From contig JAEYPI010000232.1 in assembly GCA_023410885.1 (NCBI GenBank), forward strand, positions 1 through 16,125: a DNA stretch of 16,125 nucleotides. Reading direction: 5' to 3'. The notes below the pieces were generated by a model. It was given only the letters and a program-made list of their open reading frames with translations. It had not been told where the DNA came from and searched no databases. How positions within the stretch are numbered: the first letter of the stretch is position 1; each line of letters opens with the position of its first letter. A program made the translations under genes and the position numbers. Below, piece after piece: positions 1-6,881 of this stretch. The DNA is from Bacillota bacterium (GTDB lineage: Bacteria; Bacillota; Clostridia; DSM-8532).

Positions 1-1
1 G

Positions 2-871
2 CACATTACAGAAGAACATGCCAACAAAAAGATCTATCAAATTCTCAAAGGTCCTATGAAGCTCTCAAGCCGTTTGATTACTAAGCTAAAGGCTGAAAAC
101 GGCATCCTCTTGAATGATATGCCTGCCCGCACCATTGACCAGGTTCATCTGGGTGACAGAGTCAGGGTCGTCATTGCCTTTGAAGAAGAATCCTTCATTC
201 AGCCCGAGGAGACCCCGCTTAGCATTGTATTCGAGGATAGTTGTTTTTTGGCTGTTGATAAAGGCCCCAATATGCCGGTTCATCCTTCAATGGGGCACCA
301 AACGGGCACCTTGGCTCAGGCGGTTCTTTGGCACTATCAAAAGCAGGAGCTTTCCATTAAAGTCCGTCCCATTAATCGGTTGGATCGTGATACTTCCGGT
401 TTAACACTTTTTGCAAAAAACGCCTATGTTCAGGATCAACTGATTCGACAAATGAAAGAAAACCGCATATATAAAGCTTACCTCGGCATTGTTCACGGGT
501 GCTTTTCTCCCGAGGAAGGGACTATCAATCTCCCCATCGCCCGCAAAGCCGATAGTATTATTGAAAGGGTCATTGATCCGTCAGGAGACGCCAGTATTAC
601 TCATTTTAAAACCCTTGAGTGCCATGAGAACATCAGTCTGGTTCAATTTATACTCGAAACAGGCCGGACCCACCAAATTCGTGTCCATGCCAAGGCCATG
701 GGCCATCCCCTCCTTGGTGACTGGCTTTATTCCGATATTGGGACTCCTCTTATTCACCGTCAGGCCCTTCATTCCCACCAGCTTTCCTTCGATCATCCTC
801 TTACAGGCGAGAGAATTACGCTGACAGCCCCTCTTCATGAGGATATGAAAAGGGTATTGACTTTATGTTAG
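2..871 (+). CDS. RluA-family pseudouridine synthase, 5' end missing
   Basis: Converts specific uridines in RNA to pseudouridine; which RNA (23S rRNA or tRNA) cannot be told. The reading frame is open from base 2 through the ATG at 56, and the stretch before that ATG (residues ending ILKGP) already looks like an S4 RNA-binding domain that continues into residues 1-40 counted from the ATG (GD.V.V turn). The true start therefore probably lies before the window. The catalytic domain carries the family motif RLDRDTSGL, with the catalytic Asp codon at 383-385, and a later GRTHQIRVH motif. The residue before RLD is Asn rather than the common His; I judge this a tolerated variant. The stop is TAG at 869-871. 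The final codons overlap a hairpin that serves the convergent paaK gene. The family call is firm, the subfamily is open. Confidence 0.9.
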   Translation, partial: HITEEHANKKIYQILKGPMKLSSRLITKLKAENGILLNDMPARTIDQVHLGDRVRVVIAFEEESFIQPEETPLSIVFEDSCFLAVDKGPNMPVHPSMGHQTGTLAQAVLWHYQKQELSIKVRPINRLDRDTSGLTLFAKNAYVQDQLIRQMKENRIYKAYLGIVHGCFSPEEGTINLPIARKADSIIERVIDPSGDASITHFKTLECHENISLVQFILETGRTHQIRVHAKAMGHPLLGDWLYSDIGTPLIHRQALHSHQLSFDHPLTGERITLTAPLHEDMKRVLTLC

Positions 872-880
872 TCAATACCC
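848..880 (-). terminator. Intrinsic terminator of paaK, inside the end of the convergent synthase gene
   Basis: Perfect 10-bp inverted repeat: GGGTATTGAC at 852-861 and GTCAATACCC at 871-880, with a 9-base loop. Read on the minus strand it is followed by TTTTCAT, a short U-tract, about 30 bases after the paaK stop. Read on the plus strand no U-tract follows, so paaK is the likely client. The left arm and loop lie within the coding end of the pseudouridine synthase. Confidence 0.75.
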
Positions 881-910
881 TCGACTTATATTTCATAAAC
901 TCATAACACC

Positions 911-2224
911 TTAAGCATTAAAGATCTTTCGTCTGTCAACAACACGCTTGGCCTTACCCTCACTGCGCTGTATGCTTTTATGCTCAACAAGCTTGATTTT
1001 AGCGCTGATGCCCAGGGCCGATTCAATGTCATGGCGCAATTTCCGTTCCAGGGCTTCAATTTTGCGCACTTCGTCGGAAAAAATGGTGTTATTCATTTCA
1101 ATTTGGATTTCCATGATGTCCAGATTTTCAACGCGGTCCACATAGATCATATAATGGGGCTCTATTTCTTTATACTTTAACAGAACCGATTCAATCTGGG
1201 AGGGAAAGACATTAACCCCTCTGATAATAAGCATATCGTCAGACCTGCCGGTGACTTTTTCCATTCTGGGGCTGGTACGCCCGCATAAGCAGGTTTCGTG
1301 AGTCAGTACTGAAAGATCTCTGGTCCTATAACGAATAAGTGGCAGGGCCTCCTTGGTAATGCAGGTAAATACCAATTCCCCCTTGGTACCATCGGGAAGT
1401 ACTTTCCCTGTTTCAGGATCAATGATTTCTGCGATAAAGTGGTCGGCAATAATATGAAGTCCCCGTTGATCCTCACAATTCATGGATACGCCCGGACCCA
1501 TGATTTCACTTAGGCCATAGATGTCATAGGCCTTGAGGCCAAGCCTATCCTCAATTTGGTCCCTCATTTCCTCGGACCAGGGCTCTGCTCCAAAAATGCC
1601 AATTCGAAGACTAAGATCATCCTTGGAAAGCCCCATGGTTTTTATCTCATCAGCTAAATAAAGCGCATAGGAAGGGGTGCAGCACAGGACTGTGGCTCCG
1701 AAGTCCTTGAGAAGCTGAATCTGTCGTGATGTATTACCTCCGGAAACTGGAATTACTGTTGCTCCAATCTTCTCCACACCATAATGCAAACCCAGTCCTC
1801 CGGTAAAGAGCCCATAGCCATAGGCCACATGAACAATATCCTTGGCTGTTACTCCGGCACTGACCAAGCATCGTGCGACACACTCGGACCAGTGTTCAAT
1901 GTCTTTATGGGTATAGCCCACGACGGTTTGCTTTCCTGTTGTACCGGAAGAAGCATGTACTCTTACCACCTGTTCCAGTGGAACCGCAAAAGTGCCGAAG
2001 GGGTAATTATCTCTTAAGTCTGTTTTATAAGTAAAGGGTAATTTGGAAAGGTCCTCCACTGACTGAATATCGTCGGGAGTGAGGCCGACCTGTTTCATTT
2101 TATCAGCGTAGTATGGAACATTGTCATATACCCTCTTTACAGTTTCCTTTAGCCTTTCCCCTTGAATTTTCTTTAGCGCTTCCAGTTCCATTGTTTCAAG
2201 CTCACTGTTCCAATAATGTGCCAT
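911..2224 (-). CDS. paaK: Phenylacetate-CoA ligase (AMP-forming)
   Basis: Activates phenylacetate or a related arylacetate with ATP and CoA to give the CoA thioester, AMP and PPi, in the cytoplasm. The 437-residue length is the family norm. An AMP-binding P-loop SSGTTGKQ lies at 92-99, YGLSE at 236-240, YRTRD at 299-303, and the C-terminal ligase domain has GRSDDMLIIRGVNVFPSQIE at 326-345. The start ATG at 2222-2224 has GGAGGG six bases upstream. It is monocistronic between a T-box leader and its own terminator. In anaerobes this enzyme often sits beside indolepyruvate:ferredoxin oxidoreductase (iorAB); no ior genes are in this window. The Phe-type T-box suggests synthesis of phenylalanine from phenylacetate rather than catabolism (inference). 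The exact aryl acid used is not determined by sequence. Confidence 0.92.
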   Translation of the reverse strand: MAHYWNSELETMELEALKKIQGERLKETVKRVYDNVPYYADKMKQVGLTPDDIQSVEDLSKLPFTYKTDLRDNYPFGTFAVPLEQVVRVHASSGTTGKQTVVGYTHKDIEHWSECVARCLVSAGVTAKDIVHVAYGYGLFTGGLGLHYGVEKIGATVIPVSGGNTSRQIQLLKDFGATVLCCTPSYALYLADEIKTMGLSKDDLSLRIGIFGAEPWSEEMRDQIEDRLGLKAYDIYGLSEIMGPGVSMNCEDQRGLHIIADHFIAEIIDPETGKVLPDGTKGELVFTCITKEALPLIRYRTRDLSVLTHETCLCGRTSPRMEKVTGRSDDMLIIRGVNVFPSQIESVLLKYKEIEPHYMIYVDRVENLDIMEIQIEMNNTIFSDEVRKIEALERKLRHDIESALGISAKIKLVEHKSIQRSEGKAKRVVDRRKIFNA

Positions 2225-2286
2225 AATAAACCCTCCAACTCATTCTTTCACACTCGCCAAATGATAACCGTAAGAAAAATAACGTC

Positions 2287-2577
2287 AAAAAAAGCCATCC
2301 ATCCCTCTTGGGACGAAAGGCTTTTGGCATTCCGCGGTACCACCCATTTTTACTGCATTTGCAGTACACTCGTTAAAATACAGGAGGTAAAACCATCCGA
2401 TATTCCACCCTTTTAACGTAGGGTCATCCGCATCAGCCTACAACAAAGATTCTGCTTCAGCCAACGAGCTCCGGAGTGAACTTCAGAAACAATTTCCATA
2501 AGATTGCTTGCAGTCATGACAATCTCTCCCTGAATGGTTCTTAACCTCTTACTCTTCTCCATCACAGCCGTTCAATT
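2287..2577 (-). ncRNA. T-box riboswitch, predicted tRNA-Phe specific, controlling paaK
   Basis: Read on the minus strand. The T-box core GGGTGGTACCGCG lies within 2333-2346. A terminator hairpin (about 2294-2325) follows, with seven U at 2287-2293. Stem I shows the UGAUGG/GGAG kink-turn elements, an AGUA box at the 5' side of the specifier loop, and at the 3' side GAA-G-UUC-A between UCU and CUCC. This matches the layout I recall for the B. subtilis glyQS leader (GAA-A-GGC-A), placing the specifier UUC (Phe) at 2478-2480. The antiterminator bulge is UGGU, which would pair with an ACCA tRNA 3' end, as expected for tRNA-Phe. UGGG upstream of the bulge can pair with CCCA (near 2309-2313) to form the antiterminator. 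A small hairpin TACTGC-AAAT-GCAGTA precedes the core. Uncharged tRNA-Phe would allow paaK transcription. The leader also explains this 374-base gap between genes. Confidence 0.9.
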
Positions 2578-2583
2578 TTTCCA

Positions 2584-2612
2584 ATTATAACATCCTTTTC
2601 AGCTATTGTCAA
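2584..2612 (-). promoter_or_regulatory. Consensus sigma-A promoter for the T-box/paaK transcript
   Basis: On the minus strand: TTGACA (2607-2612), a 17-base spacer, then TATAAT (2584-2589), preceded by TG one base away (extended -10). Every hexamer position matches consensus. The -35 lies in the last codons of the PH-domain gene (stop at 2599-2601), so that gene's 3' end is also a promoter. Confidence 0.88.
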
Positions 2613-3051
2613 CGCTCACTTCATCATTTGCATCGCCAAGGGCTTCTTGATCAGCCGTATCGTCACATTGAGTGCTATGGTCATGGTCTGAGACACCATA
2701 AAGCTCTTTGCCGCGAATATTGAGACGCATCCGTTCCTCTTCCACCATCTTGCTGATCAGGTCCCTGACCTGTCTGGGCTTCTTAATACGTACGAGCTTC
2801 AGCTCTGAATTTGTTTTGTCTGCTGTAAAAAGTGTTACTGTTCCAACTCCTACAATTTTATCGCCAAGGGTTCTATTGAGCTTTACATCCAGGACCCTGT
2901 AAAGAAGAAGCTCATCTTCTGTTGTATTGAAGAAGCCCTTGGAGTAAAAGAGCCGCTGATCACGAATTGCATACTTGGTGAAGCTAAGAGGAAGGCCTAA
3001 AAAGCGTTTTCTATCTTTCCATTGAAACTCCACTTTGGATTTACGAGCCAT
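2599..3051 (-). CDS. Small bacterial PH-domain protein
   Basis: A 150-residue soluble protein with one bacterial PH domain (PF03703-like). The pattern is a YAIRDQRLFYSKGFFN strand, ELLLYRVLDVKL, then a GVGTVTLF turn and a VRDLISKMVEEERMR helix, within about residues 20-115. The tail (about 118-150) is acidic and low in complexity (Asp/Glu/His/Gln). No membrane segment is seen, unlike YdbS-type relatives. The ATG at 3049-3051 has GGTGAGG eight bases upstream. No terminator of its own is visible; readthrough would meet the T-box leader of paaK. Function is unknown: these domains are structural folds and the sequence gives no substrate. Confidence 0.8.
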   Translation of the reverse strand: MARKSKVEFQWKDRKRFLGLPLSFTKYAIRDQRLFYSKGFFNTTEDELLLYRVLDVKLNRTLGDKIVGVGTVTLFTADKTNSELKLVRIKKPRQVRDLISKMVEEERMRLNIRGKELYGVSDHDHSTQCDDTADQEALGDANDEVSVDNS

Positions 3052-3087
3052 ATTGGATTCCTCACCTTCATATCATAATCTTTCTTC

Positions 3088-3117
3088 ATTATAGATCAAT
3101 TGGCATTTAAACTGCAA
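3088..3117 (-). promoter_or_regulatory. Promoter of the PH-domain gene
   Basis: On the minus strand: TTGCAG (3112-3117), an 18-base spacer, TATAAT (3088-3093), 37 bases before the start codon. The -10 is perfect; the -35 differs from consensus at two positions. Confidence 0.6.
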
Positions 3118-3132
3118 CAAGTACATTATGGA

Positions 3133-3157
3133 CCGGCAAATATGGTCCAATTGCCGG
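3133..3157. repeat. Small inverted repeat between two minus-strand genes
   Basis: CCGGCAA (3133-3139) and TTGCCGG (3151-3157) are perfect complements with an 11-base loop. An overlapping alternative pairs TGGACC (3129-3134) with GGTCCA (3144-3149). There is no U-tract on either side. It may be an operator or a folding element just upstream of the PH-gene promoter; function is unknown. Confidence 0.4.
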
Positions 3158-3170
3158 ACACGCCACCTAC

Positions 3171-3200
3171 AAAAAAAGGCCATCCCTTGGACAGCCTTTA
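3171..3200 (-). terminator. Terminator after the zinc-ribbon gene and its C-terminal remnant
   Basis: On the minus strand AAAGGC pairs with GCCTTT. The inner TGTCC pairs with GGATG (with wobbles) across a three-base loop. Seven T follow (3171-3177, A on the plus strand). It lies about 20 bases after the remnant's stop codon, so transcripts of the zinc-ribbon gene probably run through the remnant to this point. Confidence 0.8.
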
Positions 3201-3220
3201 TCTATTCATTAAGGCCAATT

Positions 3221-3409
3221 TTAAAAACCAAAACCGCTCATTGCTTCACCATCTATGTAGTACTTGCCCTTAATCTTCATGACTTCAAATTCTTCTTCAT
3301 CTTCATCTAATTCAAAGGTCACTGTGTAGTAAGTGATGCCGTTCTCCTTATCGCCCTTATCGACATCCGTTACCTTGATTTGCTTTCTCCATCTTTTCCC
3401 ATATTGATG
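3221..3409 (-). pseudogene. Detached C-terminal cassette, paralogous to the end of the zinc-ribbon protein
   Basis: Reading the minus strand in the same frame as the preceding gene, its TAA stop is followed at once by TAG. Then come 62 sense codons with no recognised start, ending in TAA at 3221-3223. The translation contains YGKRWRKQI, then GITYYTV, then DEDEEEFEVMKIKGKYYID. It aligns with the gene's own end (YDKGWNKKI, GVTLYTV, DEDSSDHLFIKKYKNRYYIE) without large gaps, but only at roughly 40% identity. This is an old duplicate or the relic of a replaced C-terminus, not a sequencing slip. An internal ATG exists (Met in EVMKIK) but no ribosome binding site was recognised. Confidence 0.75.
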
Positions 3410-3412
3410 CTA

Positions 3413-4168
3413 TTAAAAGTTATCATTGCCGGATTCGATGTAATACCTGTTCTTATACTTTTTAATGAAAAGGTGATCGCTTGAATCTTCATCAATTATT
3501 ACATTGACAGTATAGAGCGTAACACCATCTTCAGAATCAATCTTTGTTCTAGTTATTTTACCAATTTTTTTATTCCAGCCTTTGTCATATTTGTCGTCGT
3601 AGCGCTCCTTGAGTGCCTCGAGTTCTTCAACTACATCTTCCTTATCATCTTTCAAGTCACTTTGGTCTTCTTTGTCGTAACACTTCAAAAGAGCTTTAAA
3701 GTCCTCTTTATAGATGGCGTTATAATAGTTCTTAACAAGATCCTTATATTCCTTGTAGCCGCTACCTTTACCCAAGAGCAGGATTAATGCGACGATTACA
3801 GCAACTGCTATGATACCAATAACCACTATCGAAGAGTTAGATTTCTTGTTTTCACTTTTCGGAACGGCTGCAGAATTTGATAGGGGTTGACTTACAGGCT
3901 TAGCTTCATGTGCTGTAACAGTTGTTGCATGGTCAGTCACAGGGACTACTACGGATGAAGTAGAAGGCTCGCCTGTATTGGAAATCCCGCCAGCAGAACT
4001 TATAGTTTCTTCGGGAACGTCACTGGCCGGGGTTCCTTCCTTCATCGTTACAGGCTCTGCTTTGGATAGACCATTAGAAACAGCTTCTCCTTGAGATTGT
4101 CTGGTGCCGCAATAAGTACAGAAAATTGATCCATTATCAATTTCTTTACCACAATTTGTACAGAACAT
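3413..4168 (-). CDS. Zinc-ribbon, single-span membrane protein
   Basis: 251 residues starting MFCTNCGKEI. The order is: zinc ribbon CTNC...CTYC (residues 3-20); a long Ser/Thr/Pro/Val-rich linker to about 107; one membrane helix (about 113-132, SSIVVIGIIAVAVIVALILLL); and a charged C-terminal domain with an early NYYNAIYKEDF helix that resembles NTF2/DUF4878-like extracellular domains. Such proteins place the ribbon in the cytoplasm and the C-terminal domain outside. A TTG at 4184-4186 would add six residues, but those bases are the ribosome binding site (GAGGAGGG), so I chose the ATG at 4166-4168. The gene has its own strong promoter. A paralogous copy of its C-terminal 60 residues lies just downstream. 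Function is unknown. Confidence 0.85.
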   Translation of the reverse strand: MFCTNCGKEIDNGSIFCTYCGTRQSQGEAVSNGLSKAEPVTMKEGTPASDVPEETISSAGGISNTGEPSTSSVVVPVTDHATTVTAHEAKPVSQPLSNSAAVPKSENKKSNSSIVVIGIIAVAVIVALILLLGKGSGYKEYKDLVKNYYNAIYKEDFKALLKCYDKEDQSDLKDDKEDVVEELEALKERYDDKYDKGWNKKIGKITRTKIDSEDGVTLYTVNVIIDEDSSDHLFIKKYKNRYYIESGNDNF

Positions 4169-4223
4169 CGCTCTAACCCTCCTCAAGATAATGAATATTT
4201 TATATTAATCCCTATACGTTGTG

Positions 4224-4252
4224 ATTATAACCTGTATGGAAATTGGTGTCAA
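4224..4252 (-). promoter_or_regulatory. Consensus promoter of the zinc-ribbon gene
   Basis: On the minus strand: TTGACA (4247-4252), 17-base spacer, TATAAT (4224-4229). Both hexamers are perfect. The start codon lies about 56 bases downstream. Confidence 0.85.
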
Positions 4253-4267
4253 CGCAATGGAAATGAT

Positions 4268-4309
4268 AAGGCCGCTTAAATTCTATATTTCAAAAATTTA
4301 AGCGGCCTT
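4268..4309 (-). terminator. Strong terminator stem after the DUF1538/PII operon
   Basis: Perfect 15-bp inverted repeat: AAGGCCGCTTAAATT (4268-4282) and AATTTAAGCGGCCTT (4295-4309), loop 12 bases, beginning 23 bases after the stop of the PII-like gene. The U-tract on the minus strand is short (TTATCATTT), so the length of the stem must carry the effect. It also insulates the next promoter (4224-4252). Confidence 0.7.
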
Positions 4310-4332
4310 AAGCGAAAGAGAAATAAGGCTAC

Positions 4333-5001
4333 TTAATATAAGCCATAGGTTTTGTTGACATCCATGATAAACATAATGCCATTACCAGGTTCGTCAATTT
4401 TAAGCTGCTGTCTGATTGAGGAGGCAATCTGCTCTGTAAGATGATTTTCCGATAATATCAGGACAATTTCCTTCTCAGGCTCTATGGCCATTGAAAACAA
4501 CTTTTGATTTTCATGAACACCCGAACCTCTGGCATTGATAATTGTTCCACCTCTGGAGCCTGCCAACGCCGCAGCATCCAGGGCGGCTTCCGCTAATCCT
4601 TTATCCACAATTACAAATATCGCATCATACATTTTATTATTTGCACCTCTGCTTTCTTTATCCTTATCACATATGCAATTTCTAGCTCCAAAAAAATCCT
4701 TGATGGAAAGTGCAAATGCAATACCATGGTGAGGTTTGTCAAACTCGATCTTATTATTAAGCTCCTCTAGTGCATGATAAGTGGTTTTCTTCTCAGCGAT
4801 TGAAAGAACAATTTCTTTTCTTATATCGGTTATATCTAGAAACTCTAGCAGATGACTTTTTTTAACAGTACCCTTGCCTAAAAATATTGTACCCCCGGAT
4901 ATGCCATTTTGCTTGGCTAATTTCAGCACTTTGCTCCCTAAGCCGAAATTTACTATAACACAAAACAGTTCAAGTTCTTTTATATCAGAGCAATTATCCA
5001 T
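4333..5001 (-). CDS. Tandem PII-like protein partnered with a DUF1538 transporter
   Basis: A 222-residue cytoplasmic protein made of two PII-like (GlnB-fold) halves. Half 1 (about 8-105) has SGGTIFLGKG at 35-44 and FDKPHHGIAFALSI at 87-100. Half 2 (about 124-222) has RGGTIINARGSG at 150-161 and DEPGNGIMFIMDV at 203-215. The GGTI and P..GI.F.. elements are those of PII proteins linked to DUF1538 genes, where the family is thought to bind a small nucleotide and gate the membrane partner (inference here). The gene overlaps the end of the DUF1538 gene by 8 bases and has AGGAGG upstream of ATG 4999-5001, indicating translational coupling. A stretch rich in Cys, Lys and Asp (109-120) links the halves. 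The ligand cannot be told from sequence. Confidence 0.82.
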   Translation of the reverse strand: MDNCSDIKELELFCVIVNFGLGSKVLKLAKQNGISGGTIFLGKGTVKKSHLLEFLDITDIRKEIVLSIAEKKTTYHALEELNNKIEFDKPHHGIAFALSIKDFFGARNCICDKDKESRGANNKMYDAIFVIVDKGLAEAALDAAALAGSRGGTIINARGSGVHENQKLFSMAIEPEKEIVLILSENHLTEQIASSIRQQLKIDEPGNGIMFIMDVNKTYGLY

Positions 5002-6493
5002 TTTGCTCTAATCCTCCTTTTCGTGATTTGCTCCTGAAAATAAACCCTACGATCTGTAAAGCTATTAACGGAGTCATTGCTACCATTGCTATAACCCCAA
5101 ATCCATCTATTAAAACATTGGCATGCTCAATATATTCAGCAGCACCCTGGGCAAAGGCCAGAATAAAAGTAGCAGTCATTGGGCCCGAGGCAACACCTCC
5201 TGAGTCAAAAGCAATACCAACAAACAGTTTAGGAGCAAATTGCGCCATAATAATTGAGATAACATAGCCTGGCAATAAATAGTGCCACAATTGAATTTCA
5301 GGTATGATTATCCTTAACATGGACAAAGCCACCGCAAATCCAACACCGATAGAAAGTGCAAATAATACAACTTTTCTCTTTATATAGCCGCTAGTAACAT
5401 CTTCAATTTGATTAGTCAGGACATGGACTGCAGGTTCTGCTAGTATCACCACTAAACCCAGAACAAATCCAACAAGTATCGTAATCCATGGTTTATTTAA
5501 AGAAGCAACGCTGTAACCGACAATACTTCCTACTTCCATGAATCCTGCATTGACCCCTGCTAAAAACAGCAGCAATCCAATAAATGTATAGACCAACCCT
5601 TTTAAAACCTTAGCAGTTCCTTTTTTAGATAATTTGAAGGACAAAATATTAAAGACTAAAAACAATATAAGTATTGGAACCAACGCAAGAAATATCTCCC
5701 CCGCAAGATTGGGAATAGCTTTAAGGAATGGCGCTAAAATTGATGTCGCCGTTGATTCAGCCACTTCCAAGCTTGCAGTAATTTTATCTTGCTTCGACAA
5801 AATACTCATGATCATAACTGATATTATAGCACCTGTAGACGCAATTGCAACAAGTCCAAAACTATCCTTTTCAGAATCCTTGCCCCCTTTTTTCATGGTT
5901 GAGACACCCAAGGCCATAGCCAGCATAAAGGGAACTGTCAGAGCGCCGGTCGTAGCACCTGAAGCATCAAAGGAAATGGCTAAAAATTCAGGTGATGTGA
6001 AAAAAGACAGTCCAAGAATAATGAAATACATAACAGTCAAAATTCTATATAAGGGAATATTGAATAATATTCTTATTAATCCAAAAGAAAGCATAATAGC
6101 AATTCCAACAGAAACAATAACAACAATGCTAAGTTTTGATATAATGCCCGATGTGACAAAATCGACTTGCTCAGCAAGAATATGTAAATCCGGCTCCGCA
6201 ATTGAGATAAAAAAGCCAAGTATTAAACTGGAAACAGCAACGATCCATACCTTATTACTTTTTGTAAGTGATTTTCCCATTAGGCTGCCAATCGGAGTAA
6301 TACCTATATCCACGCCAAATAAGAAAATCGTCAGACCAATTATGATAAAGATGGCCCCTAAAAGAAATCTAAACAGTTGATGTGTTTCAAGGGGAGTGAT
6401 TGTGAAATTCAGAATTAAAACAATAATGGTGATCGGAAGTACGGCAGACAAAACCTCTTTCAATTTTTCATAAAGAACACTCAATAAATTCAC
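4994..6493 (-). CDS. Tandem DUF1538 membrane protein (UmpAB-like fusion)
   Basis: A 499-residue polytopic membrane protein built from two homologous DUF1538 halves. Each half shows GL.LFL.GV..G...(I/V)GS (53-70 and 306-323), an AEP.(L/V)H motif (99-104; 352-357), a (D/E)DVTSG-like step and a FD.(S/G)G element (FDASGA 175-180; FDSGGV 429-434) in a helix-rich setting. DUF1538 pairs called UmpA and UmpB have been reported as a two-component Na+(Li+,K+)/H+ antiporter; here both halves are one chain. Transport of cations is therefore plausible but not shown. The start is uncertain: the GTG at 6491-6493 abuts the GAGGAA ribosome binding site, whereas the TTG at 6482-6484 has a better spacing and would remove three residues. 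The upstream XRE gene ends nine bases away. Confidence 0.85.
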   Translation of the reverse strand: MNLLSVLYEKLKEVLSAVLPITIIVLILNFTITPLETHQLFRFLLGAIFIIIGLTIFLFGVDIGITPIGSLMGKSLTKSNKVWIVAVSSLILGFFISIAEPDLHILAEQVDFVTSGIISKLSIVVIVSVGIAIMLSFGLIRILFNIPLYRILTVMYFIILGLSFFTSPEFLAISFDASGATTGALTVPFMLAMALGVSTMKKGGKDSEKDSFGLVAIASTGAIISVMIMSILSKQDKITASLEVAESTATSILAPFLKAIPNLAGEIFLALVPILILFLVFNILSFKLSKKGTAKVLKGLVYTFIGLLLFLAGVNAGFMEVGSIVGYSVASLNKPWITILVGFVLGLVVILAEPAVHVLTNQIEDVTSGYIKRKVVLFALSIGVGFAVALSMLRIIIPEIQLWHYLLPGYVISIIMAQFAPKLFVGIAFDSGGVASGPMTATFILAFAQGAAEYIEHANVLIDGFGVIAMVAMTPLIALQIVGFIFRSKSRKGGLEQNG

Positions 6494-6502
6494 TTCCTCA
6501 AC

Positions 6503-6862
6503 TCAAATTTCTTCTCTCTTACTATTTGTTTTTATTCGCTTATTTCTAAGAAAGTCTATAAAGTTTTGCACCTCTTCTATTTCTCTTTCAGTTAAATCGT
6601 CAATATCAAACAATATCGTTGATACAAGGGGCTTCTGTACAGCATTATTATCAATATAACCCAGGTTTTTCAGCATTTCATTGAAATTTTGTCCGAGTGC
6701 ATCAGAAATGGATTTTAAGACTAATAAAGAAGGATTTTTTCTTTCGCCATTTTCAAGTCGATATATCTCAGTATGACTTATATGTGCCAGCTCAGCCAGT
6801 CGACGTATAGAGAGCTGTCTTTTCATACGATGATCTATTATATACTGTCCCAACTCGTTCAT
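6503..6862 (-). CDS. XRE-family transcriptional regulator of the DUF1538/PII operon
   Basis: A 119-residue DNA-binding protein. An HTH_3 (Cro/CI) domain spans about residues 6-65, with the recognition region HISHTEIYRLENGERKNPS. The tail LTEREIEEVQNFIDFLRNKR (about 89-108) is a pattern common in small clostridial XRE regulators. The ATG at 6860-6862 follows GAGGTGATAGG. It is the first gene of an operon with the DUF1538 and PII-like genes. A near-perfect inverted repeat overlaps its promoter, so autoregulation is likely (inference). No sensor domain is visible beyond the HTH, so the signal is unknown. Confidence 0.88.
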   Translation of the reverse strand: MNELGQYIIDHRMKRQLSIRRLAELAHISHTEIYRLENGERKNPSLLVLKSISDALGQNFNEMLKNLGYIDNNAVQKPLVSTILFDIDDLTEREIEEVQNFIDFLRNKRIKTNSKREEI

Positions 6863-6881
6863 CCTATCACCTCACTATAAA

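Noticed and set aside
2386..2412. A second T-box-like GGGTGGAAT on the minus strand, which could suggest tandem T-boxes
   Set aside because: It lacks the ACCGCG half of the core and any terminator of its own, and it lies inside an 8-bp stem (CGTTAAAA/TTTTAACG) that fits leader structure between Stem I and the antiterminator.
3128..3310. A 60-codon plus-strand frame over the promoter, terminator and remnant region
   Set aside because: It runs antisense through the orphan C-terminal cassette and a terminator, has no convincing ribosome binding site, and the minus-strand reading shows clear homology.
3413..3415. Frameshift or sequencing error splitting one long zinc-ribbon protein
   Set aside because: The frame does not shift. 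Two consecutive stops separate two homologous tails that differ at most positions, so a single-base error cannot explain it.
5634..6380. A 248-codon plus-strand frame antisense to the DUF1538 gene
   Set aside because: It mirrors codon bias of the membrane protein on the other strand, whose duplicated motifs are unmistakable. No start signal or family resemblance was seen.
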